In this document: positions 29,417-35,380 of the stretch, one piece after another
Layout: each line of letters opens with the position of its first letter
Position numbering within the stretch: position 1 is the first letter of the stretch
From: a virus
Length of the DNA stretch: 35,380 bases
Virus record (IMG/VR): IMGVR_UViG_3300050015_000940
Span: 1-35,380 of that record
Direction: 5' to 3' (one strand)
The notes under the pieces: model-generated
Seen by the model: the letters and a program-made list of their open reading frames with translations, nothing else
Told to the model about the DNA's origin: nothing
The model's database searches: none
Translations under genes and position numbers: made by a program

Positions 29417-32161
29417 TTAAGCTGTTGTAAATCCGCCTGAACTTGCTCCACCAGTCTTATTAACGGTAATTCTCTGGATAATCTTCTCCATACCCTTAGT
29501 AACCCAAACTCCGATGTCGATTATTGCGAAAGCTTCGTCAATTATATCTGGGGTGTTGTTAGTTTCATCCATTACAATTTCGTATTGTGAAAGTGCTCCG
29601 GCATCTTTTATACTCTGTAAAATAGGAGTAATTGCGTTTACAATAGTTAATCTTGTTACAGCGTTGTTGTAGTTGAATACGAAATTCTTAAGTACCTCTT
29701 CAACCTGTAATTCGATTGTATTTAATAGCTCTCTAACGTGTAAGTAGTTGTAATCACTCTTAATTGTCTGGAAAGCTGTTCTGTTTGAGTAGATCATAAT
29801 CTCGCCTGTTGCAGTTCTTTCAACGATTGAGTTGTATCCAAATGGTTCAAGATAATTTCTATCTTGCTGATCAAGCATATATTCTACACCTGCTAAAGCT
29901 GGGTTCGAAATGATACCATTTTTGTTTGCAACGATAGCAAATGGATCGCCTCCTAAGAACTTTCTAACGAAACTGTTAGAAATATCTGCTGCTGGGGGAA
30001 CTAATACTGTTGTATCGCTGTCAGTCATACTAAGGAATGGTCCGAATACTCCGGTAAATTTAGCTCCGTTGTCTTCATCTGGTAAAGTAAACTGGAATGA
30101 ACGAGGCATTTCAGGGTTACCACCTTGAGGAATAAATGCGGTGTTAAATATTGGTTTTGGATCTACGCCTGGAATAAATACGTCGCAGAAATAAGGATCC
30201 TGAGATGTTGCAAATTGTGTTAATGAAGGAGCACTTATAATAGCTGTGGTTTTACCTCTTTTCTTAGCAAGACGTGATAAGTAAACTTTACCACCGCAAT
30301 TAGGTCTTAGTCCGTATCCCATTGTATCAACTACATATCTGTAGTTAATCATATCTGGGTTAGTTAATCCTCTTAGAATTCCCTGGTCTTCAAGCATTGA
30401 GTAAATCTTGATAATACCTTCTTCAACGTTTGGTTGTCCGGTTTTTGAATATCCAGGAAGGTGATTAGCAGTTAACTTAAGGCCCTGAAGCATTAAGAAT
30501 TTATATTGAGGGGTTACATCGTCGATAGGTTTCTGAACATAAACTTCAGAAGCGTTCTGAGTATAAGCCCAGATAGGTTCAGATGTTCCGATAATATAAT
30601 TCATCGAAGTATCCGTTACTTTAGAAATAACATAAGCTACCCCGCCTCCGGTTGTTGAAGCACTTGGATCTTTTTTGATTAAAGTTCCAATAGTAATTAA
30701 AGCTTGCTGAGCTGGACCCATTTTAAATGTTTTTCCAGTTGTATCCAAAAGGGACATAATTGGAATAGTAGTGTGCATTATGTCATTTGGAACATTTAAG
30801 TCATAACTTAAAAAGTCTGACTTAATGTTTACCCCAGCAACTCCATATAAAGACGAATTTTGTACAACTGCTGGTGATACAAATACTGATACATCGACTG
30901 TGTTTCCACTTGCATCAAAGTAAGCAACATTTTGTACAACTGCTGGTGATACGTATACGGAAGCATTTAATGTGATATAAGTTATTGAAGCATCAAAAGT
31001 TGCTGGTGATATGAATAACGAAACGTCAGCTGGTATTAGTGCACTAGCATCAAGGAAATAAGTTGAAGTATTAGTTGTAAATATTGCAGGGGTATCAAAA
31101 TGATTAAAGGGTACGCCAACTGCTGTTACTCCTTCATTAATAAGTCCGTGTCCTACAAGGTCGACGGTATATTTTGCTGCATCTGTTGCAGAACCATCTC
31201 CGATTTCCCATTCACTCTGATTTTCATCCCAGATAAGTTGATCAAGTGCCTGCTGATTAACATTAGCTAAAACACCTGTGATTGGGGTAGAGGAATTGAT
31301 AATATCTTCAATATACTGATTAGCTCCAGTTTGATCTCTGAAATCCGGAATAATTGTTCCGATCCATGATCCTATCAAGTTAACCTGTGGAAGATTAATA
31401 AATGCTTGTAACTGAGATGGAATTATACCTTCAGCATTAAAATATGTTGAGAAGAATGGGTCTGTTGAAAGACTCTTATAATTGGTCCATCTACCTTCGA
31501 TTGCAATAACCTGGATAAAATAATCTTTTAACAAGTCATAAGGACGGATCCACTCAAAAGGAATGTTTGTATTTGAACCGTACCAATCTTTTGCTGCAAC
31601 ACTGTATCCCTGAAGTCCAACAGCTTTTCTAACGATAACTGATAGATCTCTGGTTCCAACGTTTGCTACTTGTAAAAGTGAAGTACTTTCAGCATTTGGA
31701 ACACCTTCTTTATTTCCAGCAACTCCTAATAGATAATCTGAATCTGCTTTCCAGAATCTTTCTCTGTTGAAGAAATTGATATATGGGTCAGTATAAACTC
31801 CATTATTGGAAACGTCACATGCAACTGATAAGTCAGCAAATCCTACAGATTCTGTAGAAGGATCTGCGCCAACATTTAGTAAACTTATTGCGAATACTGG
31901 TGCTTGAAGCAAGCAAGTATCAATTCCTCTCTGGAAAAAAGAACCTTTTCTTTCAAGTTTTTTATCAGTGTCAGCATAAAATCTGTAACGATCTCTAGTT
32001 GAACGAATAAAAACAGGTGCGTTAAATGGTCCGACTTTCGAGAAACCAGCTACTAATCTAAGTGACTGTGTAGTAACTGTAATTCTTTCTGATTGATCAA
32101 TCTCAATGGTGTAAACACCGGCAGATTGAAATTGAGATAGGTCGAGAGCTAATTTAGCCAT
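29417..32161 (-). CDS. Tail sheath protein (T4 gp18-like), with an extra repeat insert
   Basis: A 914-residue contractile sheath protein. The N-terminus SAGVYTIEIDQSERI and LVAGFSKVGPFNAPVF, followed by FIRSTRDRYRFYAD, is typical of myovirus sheaths. The C-terminus has the conserved core (GRNYLEPFGYN-like DRNYLEPFGYNSIVERT, IMIYSNRTAFQT, YLHVRELLNTIELQVEEVLK, FNYNNAVTRLTIVNAITP). It is much longer than T4 gp18 (659). The extra mass includes residues about 365-445, a beta-repeat with copies of ADVSLFISPATF, NASVYVSPAVVQN and VDVSVFVSPAVVQN. Such inserts sit on the outer surface of the sheath. Transcription may start at the TATATAAA at 32241. Confidence 0.93.
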   Translation of the reverse strand: MAKLALDLSQFQSAGVYTIEIDQSERITVTTQSLRLVAGFSKVGPFNAPVFIRSTRDRYRFYADTDKKLERKGSFFQRGIDTCLLQAPVFAISLLNVGADPSTESVGFADLSVACDVSNNGVYTDPYINFFNRERFWKADSDYLLGVAGNKEGVPNAESTSLLQVANVGTRDLSVIVRKAVGLQGYSVAAKDWYGSNTNIPFEWIRPYDLLKDYFIQVIAIEGRWTNYKSLSTDPFFSTYFNAEGIIPSQLQAFINLPQVNLIGSWIGTIIPDFRDQTGANQYIEDIINSSTPITGVLANVNQQALDQLIWDENQSEWEIGDGSATDAAKYTVDLVGHGLINEGVTAVGVPFNHFDTPAIFTTNTSTYFLDASALIPADVSLFISPATFDASITYITLNASVYVSPAVVQNVAYFDASGNTVDVSVFVSPAVVQNSSLYGVAGVNIKSDFLSYDLNVPNDIMHTTIPIMSLLDTTGKTFKMGPAQQALITIGTLIKKDPSASTTGGGVAYVISKVTDTSMNYIIGTSEPIWAYTQNASEVYVQKPIDDVTPQYKFLMLQGLKLTANHLPGYSKTGQPNVEEGIIKIYSMLEDQGILRGLTNPDMINYRYVVDTMGYGLRPNCGGKVYLSRLAKKRGKTTAIISAPSLTQFATSQDPYFCDVFIPGVDPKPIFNTAFIPQGGNPEMPRSFQFTLPDEDNGAKFTGVFGPFLSMTDSDTTVLVPPAADISNSFVRKFLGGDPFAIVANKNGIISNPALAGVEYMLDQQDRNYLEPFGYNSIVERTATGEIMIYSNRTAFQTIKSDYNYLHVRELLNTIELQVEEVLKNFVFNYNNAVTRLTIVNAITPILQSIKDAGALSQYEIVMDETNNTPDIIDEAFAIIDIGVWVTKGMEKIIQRITVNKTGGASSGGFTTA
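30857..30952 (-). repeat. 72-base tandem repeat in the sheath gene
   Basis: The 24-base string ATTTTGTACAACTGCTGGTG-ATAC at 30857-30880 recurs exactly at 30929-30952, a period of 72 bases (24 codons), coding for VSPAVVQN. A weaker third copy of TGCTGGTGAT is at 31001-31010. Confidence 0.85.
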
Positions 32162-32240
32162 ATTTTTAAAACTTATTTTTATTATTTATTCACATAGAAA
32201 AACTGGAAAAACTTCTTTCTATCTTTAAATAATGTGTTTC

Positions 32241-32250
32241 TTTATATATC
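32241..32250 (-). promoter_or_regulatory. Late-promoter-like element (GATATATAAA)
   Basis: Minus-strand GATATATAAAGAAA, identical to the element before the tape-measure gene. It lies 80 bases upstream of the sheath ATG and just after the terminase stop, leaving a leader of ordinary length. Confidence 0.45.
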
Positions 32251-32277
32251 GATGCTAAAATATTCCCAATTTAACTT

Positions 32278-34302
32278 TTATCGTCTACCTCCCCACATTG
32301 TCGAGCCCGAACTAGAACCAGAATACCTTGGTTTGTTAGCATTCTGATATATTTTTTGTAATTGAGCCATCTCATTTCCAGAAACATCATCATTATTATA
32401 GAGATTATGGAAAGAATCATCGCTTAATTCTTCCGGGGTTTCTATAGGAGTTTTAAGAAGCTCAGAAATATATCTTTTTATTGGGGAATCATCTAAATCC
32501 TGAAGAAAGTCATATAGCCAATCACCATATTCGGGTTCTTCATAAAGTCTTGCAGTATTAATACATGCCATTGCAGCATCGTCATGTTTTGCTATACCCT
32601 TCCAAGAAAGTTTTACCTTACCAAAAGCTCCAAATTCTCCAGTAGTTTTTGAATCATTCGGAATTAGGCATTTAGTTTCGACTAATTTTCTTGCAAGTTT
32701 GCAGAAGAAGTCTTTATCTTGTTTTTGGCGGAATCCTGCTTTTCTTCTTGGGGGTTTTTCTCCTGGAACTGGAGCCGTGTGATATGAATGCATAACGCAT
32801 CCTTCAAAATAACCATCATGATCTGCAAATTTATCAAGAAACCTCTTACCATTAAAGTTCATTTCTGTAACTAATTTGCAGAAATCCCCGCCAAATTGGT
32901 CAAATACAAGTGCCTTGTTAACTTGAGCCATAACTTCCTCATCTCCATAATTGTCAAAGAATATTCCAACCTGTCTCATTCGAAACATATTTTGGATTTT
33001 TCTTTCATCTTTTCTGAGTTTACGAAGTTTTACCATAGATTTAGGTTCTACTTTGTAAATAGCGGTAACATTAAAGTCATTATCCTTCTTTTCCTCATCC
33101 TCATCTTTTCCATCGGCAATATCATTGGATAAAACAAAACGATCCCTTTTATCAAAACTATTATTTGGATCAAATCCGGGATGCCAAAGTAATTTGTCTC
33201 GATAAAGATCTTCAGACAAAGCGGATTTTTCTAATGGATGATATTTATATTTTTTCTCATTCTTTTTAAGCCATCTCATTTGATTTGGTGTTAAAAGAAG
33301 ATTACTTTTACGGTCAAATAAAAGTTCATATTCCTGAGCAAATTCTTCTTCCCCAAAGTTTGCTTTGATTTCTTCCATCCAAGCATCATCGTGGCCAGGA
33401 ACTTCCCAATAGTCGACTCTCTTAAATTTAAAAGTGTTTTTTCCTGTATTAGCTTTATCCCATATTTCATAGAATAAGTTATCCATGCCGTCGGGCGTAG
33501 ATGAGATAATACATTGGGAAACTAATGAAGAGGATAAGGTAGGATAAACAGATCTCCAGAATGATTTAACAAGTTTCTGGTTGATGTGAGCAAACTCATC
33601 GATGTATAATACGTGGATGGTAAAACCGATAGATGCTGTTTTGGTGGTAGCTTGAGAAGTAAGCATACATCCATTATCGAGACGAAGACCTAAAGCCCCG
33701 ATGGATTTTATACCAGGCTTCATAAAGAATGGTAGTCCTCGGAATACATCAACAACCTTTGCTACAATTTCTGTAGTAGTGGCCTGTTTGTTAGCAAGAA
33801 TAAGTAAGTTTCTATCTGTGTGAAAGCAAAGATACCAAGCAAAGAAAGCTGAAATAGTTGTAGTATTGTGGGACAAAATCCCGTTTGAATAAAATCGGTG
33901 TTCTGGTGAATTAACCGTTACATCAAACATTGAGATTTTTTGTGAATATTTTTTTATATTAATAACTCTTGATAATCCCCTTTTTGTTTGGATACAATTC
34001 CCTACTTTTAAATTCTTAATAAATACCTCATTCATTAATTTATTAAAAACTATGTGATTATCTGCCCCCTCTAGATACATGCCATTTTCTAAATCCACCC
34101 TCCATAGAGTATAAGGCTGGGTTTTATGGATTTGAGAAATGGGTTTAAAACCCATATCAGTTTCAATTTCTAAATTCTCTATAGATATGCTTTCAATAAT
34201 TTTCTTACTATTATCATTTTCATCTAAATTTAAATGACGATATTCCCATTTTTCGATAAGTTGAATTAAAAATAAGATAAGATATTTAAGGGTTTTTTTC
34301 AT
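32278..34302 (-). CDS. C-terminal half of a split large terminase, fused to a C-intein
   Basis: A 674-residue product. Residues 1-146 are an intein C-fragment ending in GILSHN. Residues 147-674 are the terminase from just after the P-loop lysine: TTTISAFFAWYLCFHTDRN aligns with T4 gp17 after SRQLGK. Walker B is VLYIDEFAHI (D235, E236), the coupling motif SSTPDG is at 267-272, and nuclease acids are in LSNDIADG (D394) and KHDDAAM (D574, D575). The N-terminal half with Walker A is absent and must lie beyond the right edge. A TAG stop lies four codons upstream of the ATG, so this is a separate gene and not a readthrough. The ATG overlaps the end of the Vsr-like endonuclease gene by 17 bases. Active terminase would need protein trans-splicing. 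Confidence 0.9.
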   Translation of the reverse strand: MKKTLKYLILFLIQLIEKWEYRHLNLDENDNSKKIIESISIENLEIETDMGFKPISQIHKTQPYTLWRVDLENGMYLEGADNHIVFNKLMNEVFIKNLKVGNCIQTKRGLSRVINIKKYSQKISMFDVTVNSPEHRFYSNGILSHNTTTISAFFAWYLCFHTDRNLLILANKQATTTEIVAKVVDVFRGLPFFMKPGIKSIGALGLRLDNGCMLTSQATTKTASIGFTIHVLYIDEFAHINQKLVKSFWRSVYPTLSSSLVSQCIISSTPDGMDNLFYEIWDKANTGKNTFKFKRVDYWEVPGHDDAWMEEIKANFGEEEFAQEYELLFDRKSNLLLTPNQMRWLKKNEKKYKYHPLEKSALSEDLYRDKLLWHPGFDPNNSFDKRDRFVLSNDIADGKDEDEEKKDNDFNVTAIYKVEPKSMVKLRKLRKDERKIQNMFRMRQVGIFFDNYGDEEVMAQVNKALVFDQFGGDFCKLVTEMNFNGKRFLDKFADHDGYFEGCVMHSYHTAPVPGEKPPRRKAGFRQKQDKDFFCKLARKLVETKCLIPNDSKTTGEFGAFGKVKLSWKGIAKHDDAAMACINTARLYEEPEYGDWLYDFLQDLDDSPIKRYISELLKTPIETPEELSDDSFHNLYNNDDVSGNEMAQLQKIYQNANKPRYSGSSSGSTMWGGRR
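33865..34302 (-). other. Split-intein C-fragment (146 aa) inserted in terminase Walker A
   Basis: This segment of the terminase gene contains Hint-domain blocks. The block B region is LENGMYLEGADNHIVF, with His83. Block F is ISMFDVTVNSPEHRFYSN. Block G is GILSHN, with His145 and the splicing Asn146. The first extein residue is Thr147. The nucleophilic Cys1 and block A are not here, so they must be in a short N-fragment encoded elsewhere. An atypical split near the N-terminus, with a small N-piece and a C-piece of over 120 residues, is known from the environmental T4-type terminase intein VidaL T4Lh-1. Confidence 0.85.
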
Positions 34303-35347
34303 AAATAAAATCTATACATTTTTTTACAGTATTTTCCGGATTTTTCTTATATTCATTTTCCCAAATATGCAAAATCTCATATCCGGCATTTTTCAATATG
34401 TAATCCCTATCGTATTCTCTTTTTTGGTTTTCGGGGGTATTTCTATGCCAGTAAACCCCATCGAATTCAATTATCTTATTTTTATCTAATATAATAAAAT
34501 CCGGGCATAAAACTTTATTACTTAAAATTAATCTATATTCATTGTTTATATCATTATCCACACAAGTTGCATAAAAAATTTGTTTAAAATCTTTTTTAAT
34601 TTTAAGGTCTAGTGTTTTAAATAATATTTGAGAAATATTTGAATAATTTTGTTTTTTATAATTTTTTAACCATTTTTCCTGTCTCCCTCTCCATCTTTCT
34701 AACCCTTTTTCCTCCCCGTATTTTTCTATACATTTTTTTAACGAAAAAGTTGTTTGCCTTTCTTTTAACTTTTCTTTTGCTTCTTCTTCAGAAAATCCTC
34801 TTTTTAAATAATATTCTAAAGTGGTATCAAATTCTCTTTCGCTTAATGACCCTTTTAAAAATTTTTTATAATCATTTTCGGATAAATTTCTTTTTTTATA
34901 AAATTCTTTGCTAAATGGGGATAATTCTTTTCTTTTTTGTTCAGACATATTATTTTTATGGACAGGATTTTTTTCTCCTTTTACCATTTCAGAAAACATT
35001 TTTCTATATTTCTCTTCCTTCATGTGTTTACCCGAATTAACAGATATATTTTTTATATCATTTTCTGTACAAACAGGGGAATCGGGAAATTCTTTCCTAT
35101 AATCTTTTATAGTTTTATCAGGATGAGAAAATTTTATGTGTTGGCCGTATATTCTCGTAACTTTTTGACCGCACCATTTGCATATGATATAGTCTTTTCC
35201 TTCTATACCAGATAAATATTTTTCCCTCTTTTTATCTGAATAAGTTTTGCTGTATTTGTCTTTGCATTTTTGAGAACACATTTTAACTCTTCCATCTGAT
35301 GTAGAAAATTCTTTGTTACAAATAATACATTTTTTTATAGTTTCCAT
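34286..35347 (-). CDS. Vsr-like (EDxHD) homing endonuclease in the terminase split
   Basis: A 353-residue protein. N-terminal zinc-binding pieces are CIICNKEFSTSDGRVKMCSQKC (two Cys pairs) and CKWCGQKV...HIKFSH. The middle is basic and helical with NUMOD-like stretches (SEQKRKELSPFSKEFYKKR, LKERQTTFSLKKCIEKYG). The last 77 residues form a Vsr-type nuclease: LCPDFIILDKNKIIEFDGVY-WH, then KREYDRDYILKNAGYEILHI and WENEY, which matches the E-D-x-H-D pattern of the I-Bth0305I-like family. It starts at ATG 35345-35347 and ends inside the first codons of the terminase C-half. A nuclease of this family between the halves of a split-intein gene is the 'fractured gene' arrangement. Confidence 0.88.
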   Translation of the reverse strand: METIKKCIICNKEFSTSDGRVKMCSQKCKDKYSKTYSDKKREKYLSGIEGKDYIICKWCGQKVTRIYGQHIKFSHPDKTIKDYRKEFPDSPVCTENDIKNISVNSGKHMKEEKYRKMFSEMVKGEKNPVHKNNMSEQKRKELSPFSKEFYKKRNLSENDYKKFLKGSLSEREFDTTLEYYLKRGFSEEEAKEKLKERQTTFSLKKCIEKYGEEKGLERWRGRQEKWLKNYKKQNYSNISQILFKTLDLKIKKDFKQIFYATCVDNDINNEYRLILSNKVLCPDFIILDKNKIIEFDGVYWHRNTPENQKREYDRDYILKNAGYEILHIWENEYKKNPENTVKKCIDFIYEKNP

Positions 35348-35380
35348 AATATATATTTTATAGCTTTATGACAATGTATT

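Noticed and set aside
32278-34302. A contiguous, complete intein-containing terminase
   Set aside because: No Cys1, no Walker A and no N-terminal terminase sequence are present, and a TAG stop lies four codons upstream of the ATG; the gene must be one half of a split pair.
1-35380. tRNA genes, CRISPR arrays, integrase or attachment sites
   Set aside because: None was recognised by eye; no CCA-ending cloverleaf, no regularly spaced repeats and no integrase motifs were found.

Overview
This window is part of the genome of a large, tailed, T4-like (contractile-tail) bacteriophage. The evidence is a T4-type large terminase, tail sheath, tail tube, a tail-assembly chaperone pair and a tape-measure protein, all lying in a row on the minus strand of the right half. 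The host is probably a member of the Bacteroidota. The DNA is AT-rich, start codons are preceded by A-rich stretches of the AAATAAATAAAA type rather than by Shine-Dalgarno boxes, and two phage-encoded exported proteins have Bacteroidota-like signals (LTNC-KKE lipobox; LFSQ cleavage region). No ribosomal RNA, tRNA or CRISPR array was recognised. No stretch of more than 300 bases lacks a gene.

Layout. 1-2447 (minus): the end of a homing endonuclease gene, a Pol-beta-fold nucleotidyltransferase and an overlapping 2H phosphoesterase. 2494-3255 (plus): a GH25 lysozyme. 3242-7187 (minus): small phage proteins, a RuvC-like nuclease and two GIY-YIG endonucleases. 7306-10392: two related zinc-finger/PD-(D/E)XK homing endonucleases on the plus strand, flanking two minus-strand proteins, one of which has a tail-tube look. 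10416-15896 (plus): small proteins, a signal-peptide PEGA-like protein, a lipoprotein, a TM/coiled-coil protein, and a four-helix membrane protein whose long acidic tail is probably extended by -1 ribosomal frameshifting. 16083-19093 (plus): a beta-helix-like structural protein and two proteins carrying a shared short tag. 19103-22064 (minus): glycosyltransferase, GIY-YIG endonuclease, small membrane protein and thymidylate synthase. 22187-23639 (plus): three genes of early type, ending in a minimal ligase-like protein. 23636-35347 (minus): tape measure, HNH endonuclease, tail chaperones, tube, sheath, C-terminal terminase half with its intein fragment, and a Vsr-like endonuclease.

Three things stand out. 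First, the terminase gene is fractured at its ATP-binding P-loop. The window holds a gene that starts with a 146-residue C-terminal intein piece and continues into the terminase. A free-standing Vsr-like homing endonuclease gene lies immediately upstream, and the N-terminal half must lie beyond the right edge. Second, there are two candidate programmed frameshifts: a textbook -1 signal at 15588-15637 and a +1 (or -2) overlap in the tail chaperones at 27746-27804. Third, several unrelated proteins share short N-terminal or internal tags. Some of these resemble the capsid-targeting peptides of T4 internal proteins, which raises the possibility that a nucleotidyltransferase/phosphoesterase pair is carried in the head and injected. 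Eight homing endonuclease genes of four families in 35 kb show heavy colonisation by selfish elements.
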